Assembly (NCBI GenBank): GCA_023653785.1
Contig: JAMKCH010072251.1
Location: 1-64,000 of the forward strand
Direction: 5' to 3'
DNA: 64,000 nucleotides
DNA from: Ophioderma brevispina
Lineage: Eukaryota > Echinodermata > Ophiuroidea > Amphilepidida > Ophiodermatidae
In this document: positions 34,925-47,604 of the stretch, piece by piece
How the letters are laid out: every line of letters begins with the position of its first letter
Numbering within the stretch: the first letter of the stretch is position 1
The notes under the pieces: model-generated
Told to the model about the DNA's origin: nothing
Seen by the model: the letters and a program-made list of their open reading frames with translations, nothing else
Database searches by the model: none
Position numbers and translations under genes: made by a program

Positions 34925-35925
34925 AATTTGCCCCCCCCCCCATAAAATGTAAACATCTGTGTGCTGAAGGATAGCCTATATTACCCCAATCATAAAAAAA
35001 TAGAAAAAAGTTAGAAAAGGAACGTGGTAAACATGCATTTACAAATAACACAAAAACAGCCAAGATCGGAATTTTACAAATATTAATTATTTATTTACAA
35101 GTAACACAAAACCGCAAGATCGGAATAAACTAAAATTTCGTAATTACCTATCTGGGCCCACTTTTTTCCCCTGGGATTCACGATGATTCCATAGTGTGAT
35201 ATCTCTTTGGACCGTAATTGGGTGCCTATATATGGCAAGTACATAATTTACGCTTTAATTAAAGATATTCGTCTCAAATGATGGAGAAAAGACTAGATTG
35301 TAATTTGGTTTATTGTTTTTAAATCCAAAAATTCTTAGGCAGCAGATACATCGCATATTACATTGTTACAAAAAAACTATGGATTCGAAACCGGGAATCT
35401 CATGATCTTAAGTTTAATGCTCTATCTGTCGGCCACTATAGACTTGCCTGACCAATTTGGTGTCAAATTAGATATTTAAAAGAGTATAAGTTATGGATAT
35501 ATATCATTTAAGTATGGCCTTCATCTCGATAGGGATGAGTTAGATTCATTATCTGATATATAAAACCGAAATTAAAGACTGTTTACCACAACTCTGGGTT
35601 ATCAAATGACACACATAAAATGCAATGCTGCCCATTCCTTTTGCATATGAGCAAAATAATTAATGCGCCCGCCAATTGTAATTGTATATGTTGGGTCAAT
35701 GTAAAATCATATTTGAACCAATAGGTTGTTGTGTTGGCTGACTATCCGCATGAGTCCTTGAAAGAACATGTCTTAACTGAGATATAGTATGTACAAAAAC
35801 AATTTTGTTAATGGGTGCCATAATACAGGCCCACGCTAACCTCCGTCGTCCTACATCCTAACAATTTAAGACTTAAGCCCCGCTGGTACACCGTCAAGCC
35901 CAACGGTGGCCCCGTCCTTGGAACC
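34925..35925. other. Intergenic, one tRNA-like scrap
   Basis: It contains a poly-C run at 34,931 and a minus-strand tRNA-like sequence at 35375-35440. Nothing else was recognised. Confidence 0.4.
35375..35440 (-). repeat. tRNA-like sequence, Leu-type scrap
   Basis: The minus strand reads GTGGCCGACAGATAGAGCAT, then a TTAA-containing anticodon-like loop, then CCCGGTTTCGAATCC. A and B boxes are recognisable. The acceptor stem pairs poorly, so it is a pseudogene or SINE head. Confidence 0.4.
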
Positions 35926-35929
35926 CACT

Positions 35930-36175
35930 CATAACACATATCAAACCCACAAAACAAAACCGAAACCCATAATGGGTCCCTTATAGTAAACCCATGATAA
36001 GCCCAATAAGAAGCCCCTCATGTACCCCTTGAAAACCTATAATGATCCCATATAGGGAACCCACTGAAAATCAAAATAAGAAGCCCATCATGTGTCCCTT
36101 GAAAACCTACAATGGCCCATATAAAGAACCCAACTGAAAGCCCCAAGGAGTGAAGCCCATCACTGCCACACCGAT
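35930..36175. repeat. ~70-bp minisatellite, left block
   Basis: About three units contain GAAAACCTA(T/C)AATG, CCCATATA, 'GAACCCA.CTGAAA' and AAGAAGCCCATCATG. The same unit in the same orientation recurs at 49,270-49,400, on the far side of the large inverted repeat. Confidence 0.75.
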
Positions 36176-36699
36176 TGAAACCGACATGTTCGCCATAGCC
36201 CTAAAATCACTAAAACCAACCCACTTTTACCCCACTTTTTTCCAAAATTTTTGGGCAAAATCCTATCCTCCATTTCAGGGGATTTCAAATCGCGGCCTAC
36301 CAACCACCGTAGCAGCGACAGCTTTTTCAGCAACACCACAACTCTTCCGTCCAAAGGCCACTTTTCCGCCAACGGCTGTTTGAGCCTATGAATTCATATT
36401 TTTTATTAGCCCAATTTCAAACTGAGTGCAGTATTCAAAATGAACCATAAGGATATAAAACTGACGTCATCCATACTAAAAAATAGCGATCGATTGTATG
36501 ATCCACCGCGTTTTAGCCCATTTAATTCATCATAGGGATGTGCCGATATTTTGAGCGAATCGCGAATTTCGGCATATTTCGTATAAATGTGGTGAATACT
36601 GACTTATTTCGTGTTCCTACTTAGGAAAGGACATTGAATATTACCTTTAATCTTACCTCTTTGGTATGATATAACTATATGTACAACAACGGGTTCCAA

Positions 36700-37775
36700 T
36701 TAACACTGGCGCCAAAAATATTTGAATTTAGTCTGAATTAGTTAAAATAGCCGGCCATGTTTAAATTGAGTCTAAGTGGCTTACTTTTTACTGACTATCT
36801 TGCTTGAATTAGCCTGAAGTTGTCCCGTATATTCAGAGGGATAGTTGGAATGACTGCAGTATTTTGAAAAACAAGCAGTGTGGTCTGCATACACTTTGGG
36901 CGCCAATATGGGAGAATTTAGTCTAAATGATTAATGATATAAATATCTTGAAATGTTATGCAATTATGTCAAATTTGGCTATAGGTTTACTAATATATGC
37001 CTAACAACTATGAGTGGTATTGCTAATCGGCTGAGATGGGCCGACAAACCGAAATCAATTAGCACGACAAAAACGTCGTCCTGCTTAGATTTTTTGGCGG
37101 CAAATATGTGAATTTAGATAAAAGAGCTAATAGGCTAATGTAACAAATTTATCATTTTGACTCCACAACTTTTCATTAATATATGCTATTCATGCTATGA
37201 GTGAGCGCAGTACCGGTGAGAATGGGCCGAACAACCGAAATCACTGTTAACGAACAAAATGTGTTGTGTGCTTGAATTTTTTTGCGCCAAATATGTGAAT
37301 TTAGGATAAATGAGCTCAAATAGGCTACATGTAACAAATTTTATCATATTTGCTCTATTTTCACTAATAAATGGCCATATAAGCTATGAGTGGTAACCGC
37401 AGTAATCGGTGAGATGGCCGCACAACCGAAATCCAATTTACGACAAAACGTCCGTGTCTGCATTAGTATTTTTGGCGCCAAAATTGTTGCATTTAGGCAA
37501 TACTTAGCTAAATAGGCGACATGGTAACAAATTTAGTCAAATTTTGCTCTATTTTCATTAATAATATGCCTATTCCTATGAGTGGTATCGCAGTTATCGG
37601 TTAAGATGGGCCGTACAAACCGAATCAAATTAACTACAAAATTCTTCTGCTTAGATTTTTTGCGCCAAAATATGTTGAATTTGTCTAAGATGAGATAAAA
37701 AAAAATAACATGGCTACCGTGTGCAATTAATTTTGGTTATATTTTTCACTAAGTAATACGGCTATATACATAATT
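36700..37775. repeat. ~188-bp tandem array, six units
   Basis: The box GGCGCCAAAATATGTGAATTT (with variants) recurs at about 36,710, 36,898, 37,094, 37,280, 37,470 and 37,658. Each is followed by 'GAGCTAAATAGGC..ACATG.TAACAAATTT', 'TATGAGTGGTA', 'CGGTGAGATGGGCCG' and 'ACAACCGAAATCA'. No coding role is seen. Confidence 0.8.
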
Positions 37776-37779
37776 TGCC

Positions 37780-38415
37780 ATGCTTTGTATTTCGGAGAGA
37801 TCTTTTTGACTCGCCCCTGCAGCCGGCCCGTTTAGTTTATACTGGATATTTATCGTGTTTTGAAATTGTATCCTTGCGAGGAATTGTAGGCCTACCTGGT
37901 TCAAGTTCAATCCTCAAGACTTCGCCTATGCTCTGTTTTGTTGACATGGTGACTTCCTCATGACTCGTCCAGGTCGGGCGTGGTGTGCACCAAAATCAAA
38001 GCTCACAATTCACACCCTATTTTTTCATGTTTTTTGGTTAGTCATAAGCTAGTCAGTCAATATGATTTATTAAACAATGGTCAATTTATGATTTCCTTAA
38101 AAACAATATAAGCTTGTTTTGTCGTATGCTAGCAATATAAGTTCTACGCCAATTTTGATATCTGTAGACCTTCGTACGCGGTACGTCACGTACCACCGCC
38201 GAACAGCAATGCAATTTTTACTTGAGGTTTCAGAGGCGGCGTTTCTTTGACTAAACCAATCGAGTACCTAATAATCAGCTGGTCCCTAATTTGCTAAAAA
38301 TAAGCGAATTTCAACAATGAGGGAAGGGGGTGATTTTGCAAATAATAAAACATACCTTCCAAACAGCCGTGCCCAGTGAGACCAGGAAGCGGTAAACCCT
38401 CTGGAGACTTTTTGT
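37780..38415. other. Spacer between satellite arrays
   Basis: No gene or repeat partner was recognised. Confidence 0.4.
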
Positions 38416-38439
38416 TGAAATGGCTACGTACGATGACAT

Positions 38440-40035
38440 TTCACCTCCAAATGTTCGCTTAGAGAATCTAGGGGGATTTTCAGCGACCAATGAAGTTGTC
38501 CGCTAATGGAAAAAAATTCTCTGCCGTGGCCCGGTTACGTGACTTTTCACCCATAGTCGGTTTAATAACCTAGAGCGCTTTAAACCGCTGACCAGGAAGC
38601 GGTGCGTCTCTGGACTTTAGTTCATTTTTTAAAAGACACATGCTGTGGTTTACCTAGTAACTTTTTCACCGAAAGATCTAGGGCACTTTTCCCGCTGAAT
38701 ACGAAGCCGTCCGCCCTGGACTTAGTTCAATTTATGAGGTCTACATACCGTGGCCGGGCTAAGGGTGACTTTTCACAGAAAGATTCTACTAGGGACGACT
38801 TTGCGCTTAACAAGGATCGGTCCGCTCTGGACTTTAGTTCATTTTTTGAGTCTACAACTGCCCGTGCCGGGCTATGTGCACTTTTTTTCATCCACAGAAA
38901 ATCTAGGGCGACTTCGCTGAACAATGAAGCGGGTCCGCTCCTCTGGACTTTAGTTCATTTATGAAGTCTACAACCGTGGCCATGGCAGGTGACTTTTTCA
39001 CAGAAAGAGTTCTAGGAGCGCGCTTTCCGCCGCTGACCAAGGAACCGGTCCGCGCTGGACTTAGTTCCTTTTTGAAGTCTACATGCCGTTGCCTGGCTAG
39101 GGGACTTTTCACAGAAAGATCTAGGCGACTTTCCGCTGAACAAGGAAGCGGTCCGATCTGGACTTAGTTTCATCATTTTGAATCTACATGCCGTGGCCCG
39201 GGCTGGTGCCTTTTCACAGAAAAGATCTAGGGCGACTTTCCCGCTCAATACCGACGCAGTGGTCCGCTCTGGTCTTAGTCATTTTTTTTGATTCTACATA
39301 TGCCGTGGCCGGGCTAGGTGACTTTCCACAGACAGATCTGGCGACTTTTCCGCTGAACAAGGAGCGGTCCGCTCTGGCTTAGTTCTTTATGAACGTCTAC
39401 ATGCCGTGGCCCGTGCTAGGTGACTTTTCACCAAGAGATCTAGGGCGACTTTCCGCTGAACAAGGAGCGGTCCGCTCTGGACTTAGTTCATTTGAAAGTC
39501 TACATGCCGTGGCCGGGCTAGGTGACTTTTCACAGACAGATCAAGGGCGACTTTTCGCTCCCGCTGAACATGCAGCGGTCCGCTCGGGACTTAGTTCATT
39601 TTTAAGTCTACAATGCCGTGGCGTGCTAGTTGACTTTTCACAGAAAGATCTAGGGCGACTTTTCCGCTGACAAGGAAGCGGTCTCGCTCTGGACTTATTT
39701 CATTTTGGAAGTCTCCATGCCGATGGACCGGGCTAGGAGGCTTTTCACAGAATATCTAGGGCGACTTTCCGCTGAACAATGAAGCGGATCCGCTCTGGAC
39801 TAGTTCATTTTGAAAAGTCTACAGGCCGTGGCCCTGCTAGGTGACTTTTTACCAAAAGATCTAGGGCGACATTTCCGCTGACCAGGAAGCGGTCCGCTCT
39901 GGACTTATCATTTTTGAAAAGTCTACATTCCGTGTTGCCTCGACTAGGTGACTTTTCCACCGAAAGATCTGGGCGACTTTCCGCTGAACCAGGAAGCGTT
40001 CCGCTCTGCTTGACTGATTTTTTTTTTTTTCTGAA
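38440..40035 (+). repeat. ~108-bp tandem array, left arm (about 14 units)
   Basis: The unit includes GTCTACATGCCGTGGCCGGG, CTAGGTGACTTTTCACAGAA, AGATCTAGGGCGACTTTCCG, CTGAACAAGGAAGCGGTCCG and CTCTGGACTTAGTTCATTTT. The CCGTGGCC box recurs about every 105-110 bp from 38,520 to 39,928. Units differ mainly by 1-nt indels. Frames of 60-120 codons inside are by-products of the repeat. Confidence 0.9.
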
Positions 40036-41694
40036 CCTATGGACTTAGTTCATTTTTGAAATGTTCTGAGATGTACGTGCACCCTCTCTATAGTATACGT
40101 TCTGGCGCGACCCTCTTTGCTATCCTTAGAATAAACTTCATAGCGATGCCCAGGATTACCCTCAACTGACTTGTGCAGTTTGTTGTCCAGATAACGCATA
40201 AATGCATTATCACGCACATCTCTAAAACTTTAGATAGACCCTTAACACTTATCCTACTATGGTTCCCGGAACCGAACGGTGGCCAACATTTTTCTTGCGG
40301 ACTACTCAACGGGTAGTCTCCGGCCCAATAAATATGTGATTTTCCGTGGCCCAAGCTAATTTTTGCTGGCCGTGGCCCGGCCACTGAAAGGGTAACATGA
40401 CACAGTTTCAAAAATGAACAAAGTCGCTACGACCGCTTCGAAAGGTTCGCTGCCGTGGGCCTGCTAAGGTTTGGATCGTGCGGTAATCGCCACCACTTCT
40501 TCGCCCGGGAATCACCCGGAGCTACTAAAAAAAATGTTGGCCACCCTGCCGGTTTCCGCAAACCAACTTAATAGGGTTTTGAGGGAAAAAACTCATGTAT
40601 GAAAGAGTGCCGGGCCTGCCACGTTTCTGATCGCAGACACACACGGTCGGACGTGGTTCAGGTATGACGCTGTAGAAATGAATGGGCCATTGGCGCCCAA
40701 CTGCCGGGGACCAGAACGTATAACTATAGTGAGTATATCCTTGTTTTGCACGGACTGGCCCGGGGCGTGGTTTGTGGTCTGAGCGGCTAGAGTGTTTTGC
40801 GCCAACATTTTTTGTAGCCGGCAGACGGGGGGGCGTTTTCCCACTATAGTGGATTTACCGAGGAGCGCTCTCCGCTGGAGAGGCTAAAATTGGACGTGTG
40901 CGTATGCGAATAATCTGTTTTGATCTAGGTACGCTTTCGTAGCGTTACATTGTTTTGGGACAAAAATGTCGCATGCGCAGAGGTAAAACAAGGCGGCCTG
41001 TACGGCTTTTTGGCCTGGTTCGGACCAGAACTTATACTCTACATGGTCGGGTCACTGCAGTGGGACTTTGAAAAATGACAAGGTCCGGAAGGCGGGAACC
41101 AGTTACACACATGTAGCGGCGATTTCCAGTTAAAGATCAAGGAAGCAGACCGCTCTGGTCTTAGTGTTTTTTTGCCACCCATTAACTAATGGCCTGTTGG
41201 ATCTAGGGCAAATTTTTTTCCCGCTAAAATACCGAGGCAGTGGGTCCGCTCTGGACTTTGTTATTTTGTCAAAGTCCGGAGCGGACGCAGTTTTACAACC
41301 GCATGTATGCCGCGATTTTCGCTCAAGATCAAGGAACGACCGCTCCCTTTGGGACTAGTTTTTTTTTCACCCTTAACTATGGCTTTTGGATCTAGGGCCA
41401 TTTCCGCGTAAAGACCGAGGCATTGGTCCCGCTCTGGCTTAGTCAATTTGTTTCAAAAGTGGACTTAAGTCAATTTTCGAAAGAGGACCTTTTTTCCATT
41501 TTTCAATGTAAGATTTTAAAAATTGGATTTTTAGTGAACGGCCGGCCGCATCTGAATTTTCCATTTTCACCGGAAGTAGTCACGTTTGGAAAGAATTTTG
41601 GACGGTGAAAAAGATTCCGTTTCCATCATGTGACCGACCGGGCTCCATCACGTGACCGGTACTTGCATTCCAAGGTATAAAAATATAAAATCAG

Positions 41695-41820
41695 TTTTCA
41701 GGTAAGTATCAGAGGGCTCAGTGGATAGAGGGCCGATGGACCGAAGCGACCAACGCTACACCTACCCGCTAGGATTCCGGATTTCCAGGTTTCGAAGTCC
41801 CACTCAGGTAATTCCATTTT
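41695..41820 (+). repeat. tRNA-like direct repeat, left copy
   Basis: It begins TTTTCAGGTAAGTATC, then A-box-like GGGCTCAGTGGATAGAG, TAGGATTCCGGATTTCCAGG, and B-box-like GGTTTCGAAGTCCC, then a T-rich tail. It is repeated in the same orientation at 47,605-47,712. Acceptor arms do not pair, so a functional tRNA is unlikely. A tRNA-derived SINE or promoter module is the alternative. Confidence 0.55.
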
Positions 41821-42099
41821 TTGTTCTTTTTCTTTTTTTCGCATACCTTTTCTCACGTTATAACCCGTTTGATGAAGCTGCGCTGACGCGGACCCCACTC
41901 TGGTAACCGACTTTAAGAGAGAGCCACTGACATGATGAGCCTTAGGATCAGAATGATTTTTATCTGATGATCACGCGCAAGCCAGCCCACCACGACAGAA
42001 GGGTGCCGAGTTCTAGACCCGGGCCAGAAAATGACCTGAAAGTCGAGGACGCGATTGACTGCTGACCCTTCTAAGGACGATCTCGGATTGGACGCCACA

Positions 42100-43760
42100 T
42101 TGAACCCCGGTGCGAGGACACGTGTTCCGCGGTACCTGCCCGAGTGGACCGACCGTTGACGCTGACCAACAGACGAGTCCCCTGGACGATTTTGCGGAGT
42201 TTTTCTCTCTTAACTCTTCCAGGAGATCGCCGACGGGACAAACCCCGATGAAAAAGAGGGGTGAAAAGATACATCGTCGCCGAAATACGCGCGTGGGTTT
42301 GTATCCATCTGGTGAGGGTCTTATTCGCTGGCGAACTCCAAGGCTTAGTGGTCACCCATCCGTGTTTACGAAACCCGATGATTTGCCATGCGATGGGTAA
42401 AACGCGTTTTGAAATCCTGCTGGGTATCATCTCTTGTGCAACATCACTACCGACCCAAGAGATGATTGCAAACCAGGAGAAAGAGCATAAGTTCAATTAC
42501 ATCCGAAAGCATCGCTGGATAGAGTCCAGTCCGGCTGGGACACTGTTCGCGGAATTGCCAGAGAAATATCACTGACCTGCATCCGCAACTATCTCTCGAT
42601 GAAGGCCTGGTGCCGTACAAGGGGCCTTACGTTGGCTTCCGAAAATCGAATGCCAACCATCCTACAGCCAGGGCTGCAGAATTTACTCATTAAGCAATGG
42701 GACACTGGAGACATGTTCAACTTTACTGCCTATGCAACCTTCAAAACACACGCGCGGAAAGTCGTGGATTCCGCGCTCGAGGTGACATCGAGTCACCACA
42801 ACAAGTTCATCAAATTTAAGGCGAACAGGTTTACGGAACTCCATATCCATTAGCCCAGGAACTGTTGAGCGCGATACCTATCAACGGGGGCCGTGAAAGA
42901 GAATGCACGGGGACAGCCGACTGCCTTCTCAAAAGATAGCCGCAAAAACCCCCGAGCCGATGTCATCAAGAACCTGGAAAGACCCGCGTGGCACTTTTTT
43001 AATGTTCGGCAATGGGCGCAAACGTTCCCTTGTGGAAAGACATTAAGGTGGTCCCACTAATTTTAAACTGCGCATAACGGGTACGGCGATGCCAATGATC
43101 CCGAGAAGAACAGCGGCCTCCGGCTCACTCAAGTCCTCTAAAAGAAAGAGTCGCACATATCGGCCGCTCCGCGCCCGTAATTGTTTGAATACAATATAAG
43201 TAAACAGGAGCGGCGTTGACAAAGCTGATCAGTAACGTCATACACCTCCTGCGGGAGAAAGAGTCAGCACTGGTGGAAGCAGGTGCTTTACTTTCTTGGT
43301 CGATATCAGCCGGGTCAATGCCTGCTTTGTTCCAATCGTGTCCACAATGCGGCGGCAAACCCGAGCTGCTGATAACATTGATCGCCATTCGAAGTTTTAT
43401 CCTCAAACTGGCCGAGGAGCTCCTTGCCGGTTTCGGCCGGCGGCAGTTCCCCCACGACCTGATAGTAAGGCACATGCCTCAACCAATAAAGAAGGGGGGG
43501 GCCGGGCATGAGCTTGTGGAATACGAGAAGATGCATCCGGCGCCCCTGTCGGAGAGCCATACACTCAGAAAAACGACTGCTTCAGGAAGGGCGAAGCGGA
43601 CGAAGTTCGGTGTGGCAGAACGTGCGGGTTGCATCTCTCTGTCGGGTGGGAGTGCTTTTTTCGTAACCATCGGCTTTCCTCTTTGCTCAGCTTTTGCAGC
43701 CTTGAATTGAGCGAACACCTCGCGTCCAAAACATCGTGCATGTTGAGCAAGCATTTTTGA
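42100..43760 (+). pseudogene. piggyBac-family transposase, heavily frameshifted
   Basis: This is a cut-and-paste DDE transposase of the family that targets TTAA. Plus-strand pieces in order: NPMICHAMGKTRFEILLG (about 42,380, the 'MsxxRFexIlr' block), DLHPQLSLDEGLVPYKG (about 42,575-42,625, the piggyBac 'S.DE.mvpyKGR' signature with the first acidic residue), VVDSALEVTSSHHNK (about 42,760-42,805), YPLAQELLSAIPINGG (about 42,847-42,895), WHFFNVRQWAQTFPCGK, RSGVDKADQ (about 43,210-43,235, the 'GVDxxDQ' catalytic-Asp block), LVDISRVNACF (helix after it), and RRGLLKKTTASGRA-type basic residues leading into a C-terminal C/H-rich zinc-finger-like region (RCRTCG..LSVGWECFFRNH, about 43,600-43,660). 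Every block needs a different frame; at least ten indels are present. Confidence 0.78.
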
Positions 43761-45264
43761 CGAATGACGGGACGCCTAAGGTAAGGTTTTGCCCGAATGA
43801 TAGGGCACCCTGCCTTGCTAACCTTGTCCGCTGACTTACTCGACAAATGACATTGAACGTGCCGCAGCGTTGTGCCGAATACACCAGTGCACCGCGTGTA
43901 GTTCTAAACTTGACTATAGGCCGACGGCATACAGTGTTGTGCCTAGCGATTAGTGCACCACTGCACTAATGACATTTGACATTTAAGATCGCTTAATGTT
44001 ACACAGATGTTGTGCTGATTAAGAGAGCAACCATCTGTTTATTTGCTTGACCGGACCACTTTTTTACTTTAACTGATCTGCCCTAACCCTTCGAGCGGCC
44101 GGCTGTCTAACCATCAACTAAACATCAAAGACTTGTACTTCAATTCCTCAGCTAGCTACTGCTACCTCTCCAGTCCCAACCGCAATCGCTTCAATGCTGC
44201 TACCACACAAGTCCAGCCTACATCTACCGTTTGAACCTTGGCCAATAAAAACCACACTGGAGGCCGTCATCCGACTTATTTGGATCCTGTACCCGGCATG
44301 ACTAGAATGGGCTGGGCCCTATCCATCTCCCGGATATATATGTACCAACCCTGCGCCGTGGTGCGTTGGTTTAACCATCAGTTCCAAATACAACCTAACT
44401 GCTACCATTCAAGACTTGCAGCCTGGATCTATGCTACCCGACAGAAGTGCAGAGCCCGAATACTACCAGCAAACCCAATCCATCTTATCATGAAAGTCGT
44501 GAAAACAGATGTTTGAAACCATTAATTCAAAAGAAAGACACATGTCCCTGACCACAATTCCAACCTTATATTTCATAAAATAAAACAACAAATTCCCTCT
44601 AGTTAGCAAAAAGGTTAAATTAAATAAACCTGTAGGCCTAACATTACGGTAAACTGCAGCCGCCCCTTACAGCGTGCGGCCGCCCGTAGTTTTTACGTCA
44701 ATGAGGTCAGTTTAGCCGGGTTTCAAGTTCAGGGGTTGCGACCGGTAAGGTTAGTGGTTGGGACCGGTTCATGCAATAGACCCATCATTACGGTAAACAG
44801 CAACGCGCCTTAATAGGCGTTCGGCCTCCCCTTAGTTATCGTCAGTGAGGGGTCATTTAGCTGGTCAAGGTCAGGGGTTGCGACCAGGTAAAAGGTTAGT
44901 GGTTGGAACCGATTTCATATGCAATAAAGGCCAACATTACGGAAACAGCAAACGGCGTCTAACCGCTTGCGTCGCCCCTTAGTTATAACCGTCAAGTGAT
45001 GGGTCAGTTAGCTGTGGTCAAGGTCAAGGGTTGTTTACGGGTAAAGGTTTTAGTGGTTGGGACGTTCCATTCAATAGGCCGCAACCTTACGTTAAAACAG
45101 CACGCGGCTTAACAGGCCGTGTGGTCGTCCCTTAGTTACCGTCCAGTGAGGGGTCCGTTAGCTTGGTCAAGGTCAGGGGTTGCGACCGGGTAAAGGTTAG
45201 TGGTTGGGACGGATTCATGCCATAGGCCCAACATTACGGTAAAACAGCACGCTGATTTAAACGG
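43074..45264 (+). repeat. 2.2-kb segmental duplication, unit 1
   Basis: It starts GCATAACGGGTACGGCGATG and carries the piggyBac 3' part, a spacer with GCTACTGCTACCTCTCCAGT (44,157-44,176) and a ~155-bp satellite. Unit 2 follows directly in the same orientation, about 2.19 kb downstream. Confidence 0.8.
44640..45250 (+). repeat. ~155-bp satellite, first block
   Basis: The repeating core is 'AACATTACGGTAAAACAGC', 'CGCC(T)TAACAGGCGTGCGGTCGCCCC', 'TTAGTTACCGTCA', 'GTGAGGGGTCAGTTAGC', 'GGTCAAGGTCAGGGGTTGCG' and 'TTAGTGGTTGGGACC'. About four units. Confidence 0.85.
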
Positions 45265-47470
45265 CGCATAACGGGTATCACGATGATCCCGAGAAGATCA
45301 GCCGGGCTTTCGGCTCACCAAAAGGCTCTAAGAAAGAGGCGCACATTATCGACGCTCCGCCGTAATTGTTGACTTACAATAAAGTACAGGAGCGGCGTGA
45401 CAAAGTGATCAGTTACGTGCATCAACTCCTGCTGGAGAAAGAGTCAGCACTGGTGGAAGAGGGTGCTTTACTTCTTGGTAGATATCAGCCGGGTCCAATG
45501 CCTGGATTTGTTACAATCGTGTCACAATGCGGCGCAAACCCGGCTGCTGCTAAATTGATCGCCATTCGAGTTTATCCTCAAACTGGCCGTGGAGCTCTTG
45601 CCGGTTCCGCCGGCGGCCAGTTCCCCCTGGTCGACCTGTAGTAAGGCACAACCAATAGGGCCGGGCCATGAGCTGTTTGAACGACGCAAGAGGCATCCGG
45701 CACCTGTCGGAGATGCCAGACACTCGGAAGAACGACTGCCTCAGGAAGGGCGAGCGGACTAAGTTCCGGTGCAGAACGTGCGGGATCATCTCTGTCGGGT
45801 GGAGTGCTTTTTCGTAACCAATCGCTTCCTCACTTTGCTCAGCTTTTGCAGTTTGGAATTGAGCGACCACCTCGCGGTCCAACACAGCGTGCATGGAGCA
45901 AGCATGTTGACGAATGACGGACGCTAAGGGAAGGTTGGGCAGAATGATAGGGCACCCTGCCGTGCTAACTTTGTCCGCTGACTTACTCGGACAAATAACA
46001 TTGAACGTGCCCGCAGCGGTGTGCCGAAAACACCAGTGCACCGCTGTAGTTCGAACATTGACTATAGGCCGACGCATACAGTGTGTGCGAGCGAGTAGGG
46101 CACCCAATGAAATAATACTTTGAAATTAGATCGCTAAATGTTTACACAAGATTGTGTGCTGAGTAAGAGAGCACAATCTGTTGTATTTGGCTTGACCGGA
46201 CATTTTACTTTAAGTTTATCTGCCCTACCCTTACGACGGCCGGCGTCATTAAAGTCAAAACTAACATCAAAGACCTGTAAACGTCAACTCTCAGCTAGCT
46301 ACTGCTACCTCTCCAGTACACGCAATTCGCTTCGATGCTGCTACCACACAAGTCCAGCATACATCTACCGTTTGAACCTGGCCATAAAACCACACATGGG
46401 AGGCCTTCATCCGACTGGTATTTGGATCCTGTACCGGCAAGGAACTGAATGTCTGGGCCCTATCCCTCAGGATAATATAGGTTCCTCTGCTCCGCGGTGC
46501 GTTGGTTTAACCAACATTTCCAAATACAAACTACTGCTACCATACCAGACTTGCAGCCTGGAGCCACTGCTACCACAGAAGTGCAGCCGCAATACTACCA
46601 GCAACACCAAATAAATCATTATTCAGAAAATGGTCGTGATAACCAGAATTTGAAACCTAATTCAAAAGAAAGAACACATTCCCTTGACCACAAATTCCAT
46701 ACAAGTATCATTGTCAGAAAAAATTATAAACAACAAATTCCCTCTAGTTAGCAAATGGTTAATAAAATAGACCTGTAGGCCGAACATTACTGTAAAATGC
46801 AGCGCCTTACCAGGCGTGCGGGCGCGCACCCTTAGTTCGCGTCAAGTGAGGGGGTCAGTAAGCCAGGGTGGGTGAAGGTCCGGGGTTGCGACCGTGTACG
46901 GAGGTTAGTGGTTGGGAACCGGTTCATGCAATAGACCCATCATTACGGTAAAACAGCAACGCGCCTTAATAGGCGTCGGCCGCCCCCTTAGTTATCGTCG
47001 AAGTGAGGGGTCAGTTTAGCTGGTTCAGGTCAGGGGTTGCGACCGGTAAGGTTAGTGGTTGGGACCGATTCATGCAATAGGCCCAACATTACGGTAAAAC
47101 AGCACGCGCCTAACAGGCTGCGGTCGCCCCTTAGTTTTAACGTCATGATGGGTCCGTTAGCTGGGTCAAGGTCCGGGGTTGTGGACCGGTAACGTTAGTG
47201 GTTTTGACCGATTCATGCAATAAGCCCAACATTACGTTAAAACACACGCCCTTAAACAGGCGTGTGGTTCGTCCCCTTTAGGTTTACCGTCAAGTGAAGG
47301 GGTCAGTTATCTGGGTAAAGGTCAGGGGTTTCGACCGGGTAAGTGTTAGTGGTTGGACCGATTTCATGCATAGGCCCAACATTACGTTAAAACAGCACGC
47401 GACTTTACCAGGCGTGCGGTCGCCCCTAGGTTACCGCCAATGCAAGGTCAGTTGCCCGGGTTAAGTCAAA
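45265..47470 (+). repeat. 2.2-kb segmental duplication, unit 2
   Basis: It starts GCATAACGGGTATCACGATG within a satellite unit. The junction lies at 'TTTAAACGGCGCATAACGGG', comparable with 'TTTTAAACTGCGCATAACGGG' at the start of unit 1, which suggests recombination at short homology. Confidence 0.78.
45365..45900 (+). pseudogene. piggyBac transposase 3' fragment, second copy
   Basis: This is the unit-2 copy of the transposase C-terminal half: the segment around the 'GVDKADQ' block (45,390-45,410, with a base lost), the following helix region and the C-terminal cysteine region (KFRCRTCG-like, about 45,765-45,790). It lacks the N-terminal two thirds and cannot encode an active enzyme. A 185-codon minus-strand frame across it is an antisense shadow. 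Confidence 0.7.
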
Positions 47471-47480
47471 GTTTGCGACC
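46770..47480 (+). repeat. ~155-bp satellite, second block
   Basis: Same unit as 44,640-45,250; about five units. Further diverged copies reach about 47,990. Confidence 0.85.
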
Positions 47481-47604
47481 GTGTAAAGGTCAGGGACTAG
47501 CACACTAGAAAGTTAACCGAAACACACACCTTTGCCCGGCTAGGTAGATAAGTTTCGTCGCTGCGTGGCCATGCTTGATTCCAATGTATCAATTATAAAA
47601 TTCA

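Noticed and set aside
38602..39670. Several 60-120-codon frames on both strands
   Set aside because: They translate the ~108-bp tandem unit; periodic peptides without domain features.
38440..40035. Regularly spaced repeats as a CRISPR array
   Set aside because: Unit and spacer are not separable; the whole ~108 bp is repeated, there are no cas genes, and the genome is animal.
43216..43710. 164-codon plus-strand frame as a separate gene
   Set aside because: It drifts across the piggyBac C-terminal region in mostly the wrong frame because of indels; only short parts match the family.
45550..46107. 185-codon minus-strand reading frame
   Set aside because: It is antisense to the piggyBac 3' fragment, whose plus-strand pieces show family motifs; the minus frame has none.
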